Shown here: one piece after another, positions 27,177 through 36,432 of the stretch
Layout: each line of letters starts with the position of its first letter
Numbering within the stretch: position 1 is the first letter of the stretch
Assembly: GCA_026709505.1 (NCBI GenBank)
Contig: JAPOSW010000059.1
Location: 1-53,353 of the forward strand
Direction: 5' to 3'
Source of the DNA: Gammaproteobacteria bacterium
GTDB taxonomy: Bacteria > Pseudomonadota > Gammaproteobacteria > Arenicellales > Poriferihabitantaceae
DNA length: 53,353 nt
Notes under the pieces: generated by a model
Seen by the model: the letters and a program-made list of their open reading frames with translations, nothing else
What the model was told of the DNA's origin: nothing
The model's database searches: none
Translations under genes and position numbers: made by a program

Positions 27177-28919
27177 ATGAAGATGACCGTCAGTGATGCC
27201 GAGATTCGACAACGATTGCGTCTGGGAGAAGACAGTACCTGGGAATTCAAGCAACTGGAATTCAGTGGCAATCGGCTAAAAAGTCCCAAACGTGAGGATT
27301 TGGCGGATGAACTGATCGCTTTTGCGAACGCGAGTGGAGGCAAGCTTCTTTGCGGTATTACGGATGATGGTCACATCCAGGGGATATCTCCGGAGCAGGC
27401 GGCCGAAGTTGACCGCCTGCTAGTAGAAACAAGCAGGGATGCAGTGAAGCCGCCCCTTCGTATTGATGTTTACCACCGGGAAATCGATAAACGCATTTTC
27501 GTGTTTGTCGAGGTGCCACGGGGAGATGCTGTACACGAACGGGACGGGCGGGCTTTTGTGCGTGTCGGGGCAACCAAACAACGATTAGATGGCGATGAAC
27601 GATTTAGGCTGGCTCAAAACCGGGCACAAAGCCGCTATTTGTGGTTTGACAAGCAGCTAGTTGCCAATACTGGCATTCAAACACTAGACGAGAGGCTTTG
27701 GGAACCTCTGCTTAGCGTGGCTGGAGCAGACGATCCTCAGCGGGGATTAATGAATCTCAGGCTTTTGGGCTTGGATGAAGCCGGTGTAGTACGTGCAACA
27801 GTAGCCGGAGTACTGCTTTGCACTCAAATGCCACAGCAATGGTTTCCGCAGGCGAGTATCATGGCAACGCACTATAGAGGACAAGAGCGTGCATCAGGCC
27901 AGCTTGATGCACAGGAAATTGCCGGGCCTCTTCCACGCCAGATTGGGGATGCGGTTAGATTTGTAGTCCGCAACATGCGAGTTGCTGCACGCAAGGTTCC
28001 GGAAAGGGAAGATATGCCTGAATACAGCACTGCGGCTGTGTTTGAAGCGGTGGTCAACGCTGTTGTGCATCGTGATTACTCCATGTCTTCACGCAGAATT
28101 CGCCTATCGATGTTTAACGGATGTCTTGAGATCGATTCACCCGGACAACTGCCCAATGGAATGAGCATTGAAGGCATGGAAACAAGCCAGGCAACGCGCA
28201 ATGAAGTGCTCGCATCTGTTTTCGGGAGAATTCCTGTTGGAGACATGCCGGGTTCCACACTTCAACGATTCCTGATGGAACGTCGAGGTGATGGAGTATC
28301 AATTATTAAGTCGGAAACCATGGAATCTTCCGGGAACCAACCACAATACAGGATCATTGACAGGTGCAGTCTCGTTCTGGACATTCCCGCAGCAAAACTG
28401 GAGTTAAGTCCTGCCAGTTGTTTAGTGACGGTCCATTCAAGAGGGGAGCCACTGGCAGGAGTAGAAGTACTGGTTCTCTTTCCGAATAAAACCTGGCAGC
28501 AGGCCGCGACAGATGAAGCTGGCGCGGCAACACTTGATCTATACACCACGCACCTTCCCATGACGGTTTATGCGGCGGCACCCGGCTACAAGGGAGGAGT
28601 GAAGCGAGAATGGGTGCCTGGCCAAGGCGGTTTGCGGATGGAACTAGACCAACAACTGCAAGGGGGATCGGTCATATTTGAAGAGGGCAGCGGACAGATC
28701 CCCGGCCTGCATGGCCGTCTTAATCCCATGCTTGATACACTCAAGCGGACTTGTCTTTATGCTGATAATATAGCCATAGAAGATGGCCGGCAGCAACCGG
28801 TATCTTTCCGGCTTGGCAAGCCGATAAAGCTTACGGACGAGCAGGGCCTGGAGTTGTCAATCATTGTTACTGAGATCATTGGGAATTCCGCATTGGTGGA
28901 TTATCGGCCAGCATGCTAG
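27177..28919 (+). CDS. Schlafen AlbA_2 / HATPase protein with beta-sandwich-like C-terminus
   Basis: A 580-residue cytoplasmic protein. Residues 10-135 are an AlbA_2 (Schlafen-type) domain: 'EDSTWEFKQLEF', 'FANASGGKLLCGITDDG', 'GRAFVRVGATKQ'. About 240-390 is a HATPase_c_4-like region: 'AAVFEAVVNAVVHRDYS', 'RRIRLSMFNGCLEIDSPGQL', 'TRNEVLASVFGRI'. Relatives annotated as regulators or RecG-like helicases usually end in a winged helix. Here 405-470 instead resembles a carboxypeptidase-regulatory-like beta-sandwich ('VTVHSRGEPLAGVEVLVLFP', 'ATDEAGAATLDLY', 'VYAAAPGYKG'), followed by about 110 unassigned residues. The start is ATG 27177. It may act in nucleic-acid sensing or defence; this is inference from the domain family. 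Confidence 0.8.
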   Translation: MKMTVSDAEIRQRLRLGEDSTWEFKQLEFSGNRLKSPKREDLADELIAFANASGGKLLCGITDDGHIQGISPEQAAEVDRLLVETSRDAVKPPLRIDVYHREIDKRIFVFVEVPRGDAVHERDGRAFVRVGATKQRLDGDERFRLAQNRAQSRYLWFDKQLVANTGIQTLDERLWEPLLSVAGADDPQRGLMNLRLLGLDEAGVVRATVAGVLLCTQMPQQWFPQASIMATHYRGQERASGQLDAQEIAGPLPRQIGDAVRFVVRNMRVAARKVPEREDMPEYSTAAVFEAVVNAVVHRDYSMSSRRIRLSMFNGCLEIDSPGQLPNGMSIEGMETSQATRNEVLASVFGRIPVGDMPGSTLQRFLMERRGDGVSIIKSETMESSGNQPQYRIIDRCSLVLDIPAAKLELSPASCLVTVHSRGEPLAGVEVLVLFPNKTWQQAATDEAGAATLDLYTTHLPMTVYAAAPGYKGGVKREWVPGQGGLRMELDQQLQGGSVIFEEGSGQIPGLHGRLNPMLDTLKRTCLYADNIAIEDGRQQPVSFRLGKPIKLTDEQGLELSIIVTEIIGNSALVDYRPAC

Positions 28920-29082
28920 AGAACTGCCCGTCTTCAATCTTTTCCATATTGCCAGTTAAACACCATCTCCAGTCCGAAGCACAATTTAATGGATACAGGT
29001 CTACCGTGCTGTTGCAGAATTCAGGCAGTTCGTGTCATCATGTCAAATTGTCCAGCCCTTAAACTTGAACGGTGAATCAGAT

Positions 29083-29748
29083 ATGGCTAAAGTGTTAATT
29101 TGTGGTGCAAGCCGTGGCATCGGCCTTGAGCTATGCCGGCAATATTCTTCAAGAGGCGATCAGGTTATTGCAACCTGCAGGAGCATGTCGGATGAGCTGG
29201 CCGCACTCGATGTGCAAACGGTAACGGACTTCGATGTTGTGAATAGCGAAAGTATCCATGTACTCGAGCGACAAATGGACCTGGATACGGTCCGTATTGA
29301 CATTCTGGTGCACAATGCCGGGATTCTGAGTCGTGAAAGTCTCGATAATATGGACTTCGATGCAATTGAACGCCAGTTTCATGTCAATACGCTGGGTCCG
29401 TTGCGAGTGGTTCATGGACTGCTGGGCAATCTTGCTGAAGGTGCCAAAATCGGGCTCGTCAGCAGCCGTATGGGATCCATGAGAGACAATGAGTCTGGAG
29501 GCCGGTATGGATACCGAATGTCAAAGGCCGGGCTCAATGCTGTTGCCGTGAGCCTTGCCCGAGACCTAGCAGAGAGGGGCATTTCGGTAGTGGCCTTGCA
29601 TCCCGGGCTGGTTGCCACTCGAATGACGGGGGGAAACGGCATTTCCCCGGCCAAGGCAGCGACTGGCCTGATTCAGCGCATGGACGAGCTGAGCCTGGAG
29701 CGAAGCGGCAAATTCATGCATGCTGAAGGCTATGAATTGCCCTGGTGA
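29083..29748 (+). CDS. short-chain dehydrogenase/reductase
   Basis: A 221-residue classical SDR. The start MAKVLICGASRGIGLEL at 29083 gives the cofactor motif GASRGIG at the N-terminus; an upstream in-frame start would add 17 unlikely residues. 'LVHNAGIL' matches the NNAG motif, the catalytic Tyr and Lys are in 'YGYRMSKAGLN', and the Ser is in 'GLVSSRMGSM'. The substrate is unknown; relatives are often annotated as carbonyl or C-factor-like reductases. It is 27 bp before ygfB and may be the first gene of that operon. Confidence 0.88.
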   Translation: MAKVLICGASRGIGLELCRQYSSRGDQVIATCRSMSDELAALDVQTVTDFDVVNSESIHVLERQMDLDTVRIDILVHNAGILSRESLDNMDFDAIERQFHVNTLGPLRVVHGLLGNLAEGAKIGLVSSRMGSMRDNESGGRYGYRMSKAGLNAVAVSLARDLAERGISVVALHPGLVATRMTGGNGISPAKAATGLIQRMDELSLERSGKFMHAEGYELPW

Positions 29749-29775
29749 ACAGGCAAGAGACTGGAGGACTGGTTC

Positions 29776-30339
29776 GTGTCCAAGTTGAATGCGAATGAGC
29801 TATATTCCGGGCTCGATGAGAAACTTCGTGCCATGGGCTGGGACTCGGGAGTCCCTGAAGCTCATGGCCTGTTGACCGGATTGGCCTGCCGGGGATTTTC
29901 CGCCCAGCATATCGGCAACAAGATGTACATGTTTGAACTGGATTCCGGGCAGGATTCTGCGTCTTTGCAGGCATTGTATGAACTGGTTCTGCAGAACCTT
30001 GAGTCCGATGATCCCGTGTTTGACCTGATGCTGCCTAGTGATGATGAATCTGCCTTTCGGCGTGCGGATGAAATTGCAAACTGGTGCAGCGGGTTTGCCC
30101 AGGGTTTCTGTCACGATGGCGACATGTCGATACTGCAAAAGACGGGTCCGGTAAAGGAAATGTTCGATGACATCATGTCGATTGCCCGAATTCAGGCCGA
30201 TTTGTCCGATGACGAGGCTGGCAGGCATCGAGAAGATCGAGCCCTGACTGAAATCGAACAGTATCTCAGGGTAGGCATTCAGTTGATATACGAAGAAATG
30301 GTGGCAACCCCCAGCTCTCGAGAGGCAGTATCCAAATGA
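29776..30339 (+). CDS. ygfB: UPF0149 family protein YgfB
   Basis: A 187-residue all-helical protein of the YecA/YgfB family, with GTG start. 'PEAHGLLTGLACRG' near residue 28, 'FRRADEIANWCSGFAQGF' and the C-terminal 'AVGIQLIYEEM'-like end (here 'RVGIQLIYEEMVA') are the family marks. In Pseudomonas, YgfB modulates transcription factors; in general its function is unsettled. It overlaps pepP by 4 bp (ATGA), the standard ygfB-pepP-ubiH-ubiI/F order. Confidence 0.92.
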   Translation: MSKLNANELYSGLDEKLRAMGWDSGVPEAHGLLTGLACRGFSAQHIGNKMYMFELDSGQDSASLQALYELVLQNLESDDPVFDLMLPSDDESAFRRADEIANWCSGFAQGFCHDGDMSILQKTGPVKEMFDDIMSIARIQADLSDDEAGRHREDRALTEIEQYLRVGIQLIYEEMVATPSSREAVSK

Positions 30340-31640
30340 TTAATGTCGAGGTTCTGAGAAAAAGGCGTGAAGAGTTCATGGGCATGCTCCATGAAGGAAT
30401 AGCGGTCCTGACAACATCCAAGCATCTGACTCGAAATCGTGATGTGATGTATCCGTTCAGGCCGGACAGCAATTTTTTCTATTTGACCGCCTTTCCGGAA
30501 CCGGATGCGGCAGCCCTGTTTGTTCCGGGCAGAAAAGACGGGGAATACCTGTTGTTCTGTCGTGAGAAGGATCCGGAAATGGAGCGCTGGGATGGGCGTC
30601 GGGCCGGTCTGGAAGGTGCGATTGAGGATTATGGTGCCGATCAGGCTTACCCGATCGAAAAACTTCCGGAAGTGCTGGTTGAACTTATACCCGAGTATCA
30701 GAACGTGTACTCCCAAATGGGTCAGGATTCCGATCTGGACAAGGAGATATTGTCGATTGTCTCGGATCTGAGGACCAAGTCCCGTCAGGGTGTCAAGGTC
30801 CCCGCGCAATTTGTGCATCTTGATCATATTCTTCACGAAATGCGCTTGATCAAGGACTCTGAAGAGATTCGCATCATGCGAAAGGCGGCCAGGCTTGCTG
30901 CCAGGGGGCATATCAGGGCGATGCAGAGCACCCGCCCTGGCATGTATGAATATCAGGTCCAGGCCGAACTGGAATGCGTGTTTTTGCAAGGCGGTGGTTT
31001 TTCTACCGCTTATCCCTCTATTGTTGCGGGTGGTGGCAATGCCTGCATATTGCACTATGTCGACAATAACAACCGTCTCAGCGCCGGTGATCTTTTATTG
31101 ATTGATGCAGGAGTCGAGATTGACTGCTATGCCTCCGACATTACTCGTACATTTCCGGTCAACGGCAAATTTTCCGGCGCACAGAAGGATGTTTATGAGG
31201 TGGTCCTGAATGCCCAGCTTGCAGCAATTGATGCAGTCAGGGCAGATCAGTCCGTTACCGAATATCACGATGTTGCAGTCAGTAAGCTAACCGAAGGCAT
31301 GGTCGAAATCGGATTGCTGAAAGGCGATCCGGAAGAACTGGTCGAAAAAGGCGACTACCGCAAGTTTTATATGCATTCGACGGGGCACTGGCTGGGAATT
31401 GATGTGCACGATGTCGGAGATTACAAGATTGGCGAACAGGGGCGGTCTCTGGAGCCCGGCATGGTTCTGACGGTCGAGCCGGGTCTGTATATCGAGCCTT
31501 GTGCGGAGGTTGACGAGAAATGGCACAATATTGGCATACGCATTGAGGACGACGTACTGGTCAAGCGAAGCGGACCTGAAGTTCTGACTGCGGATGTGCC
31601 CAAGAATGTTGAAAATATCCAGGCACTCATGGCCGAATAG
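30336..31640 (+). CDS. pepP: Xaa-Pro aminopeptidase
   Basis: A cytoplasmic metallopeptidase (M24B) that removes N-terminal residues before proline. It has 434 residues. The N-terminal creatinase-like domain (1-170) has 'RPDSNFFYLTAFPEPDA'. The pita-bread domain carries the five metal ligands: Asp in 'LLIDAGVEIDCYASDITRTF' (two), His in 'HSTGHWLGIDVHD', Glu in 'MVLTVEPGLYI' and Glu in 'IGIRIEDDVLV'. The ATG overlaps the ygfB stop and ubiH follows 8 bp later. Confidence 0.96.
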   Translation: MINVEVLRKRREEFMGMLHEGIAVLTTSKHLTRNRDVMYPFRPDSNFFYLTAFPEPDAAALFVPGRKDGEYLLFCREKDPEMERWDGRRAGLEGAIEDYGADQAYPIEKLPEVLVELIPEYQNVYSQMGQDSDLDKEILSIVSDLRTKSRQGVKVPAQFVHLDHILHEMRLIKDSEEIRIMRKAARLAARGHIRAMQSTRPGMYEYQVQAELECVFLQGGGFSTAYPSIVAGGGNACILHYVDNNNRLSAGDLLLIDAGVEIDCYASDITRTFPVNGKFSGAQKDVYEVVLNAQLAAIDAVRADQSVTEYHDVAVSKLTEGMVEIGLLKGDPEELVEKGDYRKFYMHSTGHWLGIDVHDVGDYKIGEQGRSLEPGMVLTVEPGLYIEPCAEVDEKWHNIGIRIEDDVLVKRSGPEVLTADVPKNVENIQALMAE

Positions 31641-31648
31641 TTGATCGA

Positions 31649-32908
31649 TTGGCAGCAAATTCCAGCCATTATGACATTGTAATTGCCGGTGGTGGACTCT
31701 GTGGCGCCAGTCTGGCTTGTGCCCTCGTGAAGTCGGGCAAACGCATACTGGTGGTTGAGTCTGTTGCATTCGATTCTGATTTGCAGCCTGCCTATGACGA
31801 GAGAACCGTTGCCTTGACCTACAGCTCACGGTGTGTGTTCAGTGCCCTGGGAGTGTGGGAGCAGATAGAAGAGTCTGGAGCGCAGCCGATCCATGATATC
31901 AACGTGTCAAGTAGAGGCGGGTTCGGACAGACTCACCTGTCTTGCCATGATGCGGGAACGAATGCTCTTGGGTATGTCATTCCGGTACGAAACATCGGTC
32001 GAGTGCTGCTGGAGACACTGGGCCAGAGCAAGGAGACCGAATTCCTGTGCCCGGCATCGGTGGTCAATGCCCGAGTCGGGCAGGATTGCTGCGCGATAGA
32101 AATTGCCCATGGTGCTGAAACACTCAGGGTTACTGCAGAATTGCTGGCAGTCGCAGATGGCGGCCGTTCGATGCTTGCCGAAAAACTTGGCTATATCGTC
32201 CAAAAAAAACCGTATGAGCAGGCGGCGATTCTGAGCGTTATCAGGTCAGACCAGCCTCATCAGGGTCGAGCATACGAGCGTTTTCTGGATGACGGGCCGG
32301 TCGCCTTGCTGCCTCATCGCATCGACCAGAGGGTAAGCCGGTCCGGTGCGGCAGGTTCTCATTTTGCGGTGGTCTGGACAACCCGAAACACGGAGGTCAA
32401 CCGGCGGCTGACTCTGGCCGACAGGGAGTTTGTTGATCTGCTGCAGTCAATGTTCGGGGATCGTGCCGGGAGCTTTTCTGATGCGTCTCCCCGCAAGAGT
32501 TATCCCCTGAGTCGAATTCGTGTTGACTGTCCGGCACTAAAGGGATCGGTATTGCTGGGGAATGCGGCTCACACCGTGCACCCGGTTGCTGGACAGGGGT
32601 TCAATCTTGGGTTAAGGGATGTAGCATGCCTTGTCCATCTGATTTCAGAATCCGGCCTGGTTCTCGGCAGTACGGAAATGGCTCGAGAATATGTCCGTCT
32701 TCGCAGACGGGATTCCCGGGCGGTTGAAGGCTTTACGCATACACTGATCCGGGCATTTTCGAATTCAGCGGCCCCCGTTTCCTGGCTTCGAAATGCTGGC
32801 TTGCTGGCAATTGAACATTTTCCGCCCGCAAAGCGAATACTTCTCAAAGCAACCATGGGACTTAATGCATCACCCCAGAAACTGACTTCGGGCATACCGG
32901 TTCACTGA
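31649..32908 (+). CDS. ubiH: ubiquinone biosynthesis FAD monooxygenase UbiH
   Basis: A flavoprotein that hydroxylates an octaprenyl-phenol intermediate during aerobic ubiquinone synthesis. It has 419 residues, TTG start 8 bp after pepP. The FAD dinucleotide motif 'IVIAGGGLCGASLACAL' is at 11-27, the central 'AVADGGRSML' corresponds to the DG motif, and 'GNAAHTVHPVAGQGFNLGLR' is the second FAD-binding signature (normally GDAAH). It overlaps the next hydroxylase as TGATG, implying translational coupling. Confidence 0.93.
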   Translation: MAANSSHYDIVIAGGGLCGASLACALVKSGKRILVVESVAFDSDLQPAYDERTVALTYSSRCVFSALGVWEQIEESGAQPIHDINVSSRGGFGQTHLSCHDAGTNALGYVIPVRNIGRVLLETLGQSKETEFLCPASVVNARVGQDCCAIEIAHGAETLRVTAELLAVADGGRSMLAEKLGYIVQKKPYEQAAILSVIRSDQPHQGRAYERFLDDGPVALLPHRIDQRVSRSGAAGSHFAVVWTTRNTEVNRRLTLADREFVDLLQSMFGDRAGSFSDASPRKSYPLSRIRVDCPALKGSVLLGNAAHTVHPVAGQGFNLGLRDVACLVHLISESGLVLGSTEMAREYVRLRRRDSRAVEGFTHTLIRAFSNSAAPVSWLRNAGLLAIEHFPPAKRILLKATMGLNASPQKLTSGIPVH

Positions 32909-34146
32909 TGATATTCGGGAGCAAGGGGGAGGTGTTTGACGTTGCCATATCCGGTGGCGGAATTGCGGGCAGCACCTTGGCCGGTTTACTGGGTCTTCAG
33001 GGATTCAATGTCTGTCTTGTCAATGCAGGGTCAAAGCCCCTGTGGAACCCGGATCAATACCATCCTCGTGTGAATGCAGTGAACCATGCATCGATTCGCA
33101 TTTTCAGGCATCTTGGAGTCTGGGAAGATATCCGAAGCAAACGAGTGAATCCCTATTACCAGATGAAGGTATGGGAGAGTCATACCAAGGGAGTCATTCA
33201 ATTCGAGGCGAAGGAGATGCGGGTTCCCCATCTTGGCGCCATTGTCGAAAATACGGTTCTCACTTCCTCGTTGTTTGACTTGCTGGAACGGCAACCGAAC
33301 GTTTCCGTCATTGATAATTCACGACTCAAGGGTGTTCTGGTCAATGATGATAATCTTGACCTGCATACCGATTCAGGTCATCAAGTCCAGTGCAGGCTGC
33401 TGGTCGGTGCGGATGGTGTGAATTCGATTAGCCGCTCACTCTCGAACATTGGCTTAAAGGAATACATATCCGGACAGCAGGCAATTGTTGCAGAGGTGCT
33501 GGCGGACAGCCACGACGGTCATACCGCATGGCAGGTATTTTTGCCTAACGGGATTGTTGCCCTGCTGCCTCTTGAGAAAGGGAAGTACTCACTGGTCTGG
33601 TCATGTCACGATGAACATTGTCGGACCTTGATGGCGCTTGATGATGTGGCATTTTGCGAGGCCTTGACTGCGAGTTTCGAGGAGCGGACGGGTAGAATTA
33701 CAAATGCTGGAAAACGCTATTCGTTCGTGCTCAGGCAGCATCAAGCCGAATCCTACATTGCCGATCGGGTTGTGCTGATTGGCGATTCGGCCCATTCCAT
33801 TCTGCCTTTGGCTGGGCTCGGTGCCAATATGGGGCTTCTGGATGCGGCATCCCTGTCTCAGGTGATTGGCGAGTCCAGAAAACGTGGACGAGATATTGAT
33901 TCACGCACGGTACTTCGGCGTTATGAGCGCTGGCGCAAGGGAGAGAATGCCCTGGTACTGAATTCCATGCGCGGATTCAAGTTCCTGTTTGGCAGTCGCA
34001 TTCAGGGAAGTCGTGTAATTGGCGGCGCTGGCTTGAGTCTCGTGAATCGCCTGAAGCCGGTTAAGAGAATGCTTGCGGGATTTGCGATGGGAGATGTCGG
34101 AGATCTTCCGTTGATTTGTTCAGCCTCAAGAAATGCTGACATATAA
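32908..34146 (+). CDS. UbiI/UbiF-type ubiquinone hydroxylase
   Basis: A 412-residue FAD-dependent hydroxylase of the UbiH/COQ6 family. 'VAISGGGIAGSTLAGLLGLQ' is the N-terminal FAD motif, 'LLVGADGVNSISR' the DG motif and 'IGDSAHSILPLAGLGANMGL' the C-terminal FAD motif. The last has Leu where most members have Gln (AGQG), and Ala-Met in place of Val/Leu-Asn, a mild oddity. Position after ubiH suggests UbiI (C5 hydroxylation), but UbiF-like or broader specificity cannot be excluded by eye. It starts within the ubiH stop codon region. Confidence 0.85.
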   Translation: MIFGSKGEVFDVAISGGGIAGSTLAGLLGLQGFNVCLVNAGSKPLWNPDQYHPRVNAVNHASIRIFRHLGVWEDIRSKRVNPYYQMKVWESHTKGVIQFEAKEMRVPHLGAIVENTVLTSSLFDLLERQPNVSVIDNSRLKGVLVNDDNLDLHTDSGHQVQCRLLVGADGVNSISRSLSNIGLKEYISGQQAIVAEVLADSHDGHTAWQVFLPNGIVALLPLEKGKYSLVWSCHDEHCRTLMALDDVAFCEALTASFEERTGRITNAGKRYSFVLRQHQAESYIADRVVLIGDSAHSILPLAGLGANMGLLDAASLSQVIGESRKRGRDIDSRTVLRRYERWRKGENALVLNSMRGFKFLFGSRIQGSRVIGGAGLSLVNRLKPVKRMLAGFAMGDVGDLPLICSASRNADI

Positions 34147-34224
34147 TCGCAATTGCTTATGTCGGTCGTCTCACGCCGGCAGGTCGTGAAATTCCTCGCC
34201 ATACATTAATTTCCAGTTAGACTC

Positions 34225-35166
34225 ATGCGCACCTTGATTACAGGTTCGATTGCCTACGACACGATTCTGGTCTTTGACGATCGCTTTGCCAATCACATAT
34301 TGCCTGATCAGGTTCACATTCTCAATTTGAGCCTTACAGCCGAGAGCATGAGAAGAGATTTTGGGGGGTGTTGCGGCAACATTGCCTACAACATCAATTT
34401 GCTGGGAGGTGATGCAATACCCATGGGAACGGTTGGCGGGGATTTTGCTCCTTATCGTGACTGGATGCATTCCAACGGTATCGATACAACGCACGTTATT
34501 GAAGTAGAAGAAGCCTATACAGCGCAAGCATTCGTAACCACGGATATTGACAATAACCAGATTACAGCGTTTCATCCGGGTGCGATGACTGATGCCTGCA
34601 CGGTCGAAGCCGGTGAGGCCGAGAATATTGAACTTGCCATCGTGGCGCCAAACGACAAACAGGCCATGATTCAGCATGCACGCCAGCTTCATGGTTCCGG
34701 TATTCCGTTTATTTTTGATCCGGGTCAGTCGATACCGGTATTCAGCGGAGATGAAATGATTGAGCTAATCTCCATTGCAAATCATGTTTGTGTCAACGAC
34801 TATGAATGCAGGCTGATTTTAAACAAGACGGGATTGTCTCTGGAGTCTATACAGGTAAAGGCTGGAACATTGATCGTTACCCGGGGTGCCGACGGGTCCG
34901 ACGTCTTCCTGGATGGTCGTAAAGTTCATGTCCAATCAGTGAAAGTCTCGGAGGTAGTTGACCCTACGGGTTGTGGCGATGCGTACCGGTCGGGCTTGCT
35001 GTATGGTTTGGCCAATCAGCTGGATTGGGAAACCTCTGCGCAGCTTGGTTCCCTAATGGGCGGCATCAAGGTCGAACACTCAGGAACCCAGAATCATTCA
35101 CCGACGCTTGAAGAGGTGGAAAGACGGTTTTTTGACAATTTCGGGAAATGCATTTCCCTTTCATGA
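34225..35166 (+). CDS. PfkB-family carbohydrate/nucleoside kinase
   Basis: A 313-residue ribokinase-fold kinase. The start MRTLITGSIAYDTIL is typical of the adenosine-kinase-like branch in proteobacteria. 'FGGCCGNIAYNINLLGGDAI' holds the substrate-binding glycine motif, and 'DPTGCGDAYRSGLLYGL' the anion hole and catalytic Asp (second PfkB signature). Adenosine is a plausible substrate, but sugar specificity cannot be read by eye. It follows the ubi genes by 79 bp and is cooriented. Confidence 0.88.
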   Translation: MRTLITGSIAYDTILVFDDRFANHILPDQVHILNLSLTAESMRRDFGGCCGNIAYNINLLGGDAIPMGTVGGDFAPYRDWMHSNGIDTTHVIEVEEAYTAQAFVTTDIDNNQITAFHPGAMTDACTVEAGEAENIELAIVAPNDKQAMIQHARQLHGSGIPFIFDPGQSIPVFSGDEMIELISIANHVCVNDYECRLILNKTGLSLESIQVKAGTLIVTRGADGSDVFLDGRKVHVQSVKVSEVVDPTGCGDAYRSGLLYGLANQLDWETSAQLGSLMGGIKVEHSGTQNHSPTLEEVERRFFDNFGKCISLS

Positions 35167-35426
35167 AGGAATTTGCAAAGCGGCGAACCAGTTCAATACG
35201 ATTCCATGAATCATTTGAAAATCGATTGCCTATAGGTGTTTCATACCCATTGTCGATGTGCTAACCTTTCGGTAGATGTGCCCGGTATAGGGTACGCTGT
35301 GCATGGGGCATGGAAAGGCCCCGGATTTCATTTGGAAACAACCTGGAACCAGCCAGAAGAATATGGCGGGTTTGCTCAACAACATGATGGGTTAACTCAG
35401 CCGCAAAGATACTCGAGGATTTTCCA
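35167..35426. other. intergenic, 260 bp, with a GC-rich stem-loop
   Basis: No gene is visible. A short hairpin GGGGC (35305-35309) with GCCCC (35318-35322) and an 8-base loop lies in the middle, without a T-run. GAGGA just before 35427 is the ribosome site for the next gene. A small RNA cannot be excluded, but none is recognised; 6S RNA was looked for here and found elsewhere (38366). Confidence 0.35.
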
Positions 35427-35630
35427 TTGTCAGACGATAGCATTGAGAAACTTGAAAAGCGCATTTTGGATTTGATTGGTATTTGCGAGAAGATCAGCAA
35501 GGATAATGACTTGTTGAAGAGCGACCAGAAGAAGCTGAGGGCAGATTTTCTGGAGCAGCGGGAAAAAAACAAGATGGCGAGAGAGAAAATCGAGGCTATT
35601 CTTGTAAAACTTGAATCGCCTGAACCCTGA
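35427..35630 (+). CDS. small coiled-coil protein upstream of zapA (TIGR02449 type)
   Basis: A 67-residue, highly charged protein with a TTG start and an upstream GAGGA. Nearly the whole length is predicted coiled coil ('LEKRILDLIGICEKISKDND', 'DQKKLRADFLEQREKNKMAR'). Proteins of this size and position precede zapA in many gammaproteobacteria and are grouped as TIGR02449. A role alongside ZapA in division has been suggested from gene order only. Confidence 0.8.
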   Translation: MSDDSIEKLEKRILDLIGICEKISKDNDLLKSDQKKLRADFLEQREKNKMAREKIEAILVKLESPEP

Positions 35631-35679
35631 CCAGGAAAATTATTCGGCTATTCGAGGATAGACTTAGATACAAGCAAAC

Positions 35680-35985
35680 ATGAGAGCAAACAAGAAGACC
35701 ATCAAGATCAGCATCATGAAACAGCAGTATTCGGTTTCATGCGAAGAAGAGGCTGTGGACAACCTTATGTCTGCCGCACACCATCTTGACCGCCAGATGC
35801 AGAACATTTCGGAAAGTGGCAAGGTTTTGGGCATTGACCGCTGTGCGATCATGGCGGGCTTGAACATCAGCAACGAACTGCTTGAGTTGAAGAGGAAGCT
35901 GGAGGTTCATGAGTCCACGATAACTCGATTGAGATCCCTGAACGAACAGCTCGATAAATTCGTGGGCGACCTGAAGACTACCTGA
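35680..35985 (+). CDS. zapA: cell division protein ZapA
   Basis: A 101-residue protein that binds FtsZ filaments and stabilises the division ring. The N-terminal FtsZ-binding part ('ISIMKQQYSVSCEEEAVDNL') and the coiled-coil C-terminal helix ('ISNELLELKRKLEVHESTIT') match the family. In most gammaproteobacteria 6S RNA follows at once; here a 2.3-kb stretch of mostly broken genes intervenes. Confidence 0.88.
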   Translation: MRANKKTIKISIMKQQYSVSCEEEAVDNLMSAAHHLDRQMQNISESGKVLGIDRCAIMAGLNISNELLELKRKLEVHESTITRLRSLNEQLDKFVGDLKTT

Positions 35986-36107
35986 CCGTTCAATAGAGCC
36001 GCACCCTGGCAGGATTCAGCAAGGTTCATTGCGGATTTCTCTAACATAAATATTTCTGCATTTTTCGGGACTGTGATCATCTTTATCCGGGCCCAAATGC
36101 TGAAACC

Positions 36108-36314
36108 GTAGATATGGCGGAGAAAATGCCATTTGATATTCGCTTTGCAGCAAAAAGTGCAAGCTTGACGGGGATGCAGATTGTCGACCTGGCTGCATAT
36201 CCAGCTGGCAGAAAAATAATCAAGCCAAACCTGCCTAACCGAGCTTATAAAAGGATTGATTCAAAGTTCAGAAAATCGCCAGATGGAGAGACCAGCGGTT
36301 GGGAATTAAAGTAA
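36108..36314 (+). pseudogene. C-terminal remnant of a DUF3800 protein
   Basis: About 66 codons match only the end of DUF3800 proteins (a putative RNase H-like family often next to mobile elements): 'MPFDIRFAAKSASLTGMQIV', then 'DLAAYPAGRKIIKPNLPNRA' and the ending 'GWELK'. Full-length members are about 220-260 residues; the first three quarters are missing, and no start codon with a ribosome site is evident. It is the first relic in the island between zapA and 6S RNA. Confidence 0.7.
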
Positions 36315-36432
36315 TTTCCCTAAAAAACGAAAAATAAATGATCTCGTCATCATTTAACCAGCGGGATGTCCAAGCTCATGTCAGTCGGGTCGGGAGCGGG
36401 TTCTTCAAGGATCATACTGTCAAAGAGGGGCA

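Noticed and set aside
26811-27254. Reverse ORF of 147 codons
   Set aside because: It overlaps the start of the AlbA_2 gene, has no ribosome site and no recognisable family; kept only as a note in the intergenic entry.
35290-35330. 6S RNA or another small RNA before the TIGR02449 gene
   Set aside because: Only one short GC hairpin is present; the real 6S RNA, with its terminal stem and conserved 3' hairpin, is at 38366-38552.
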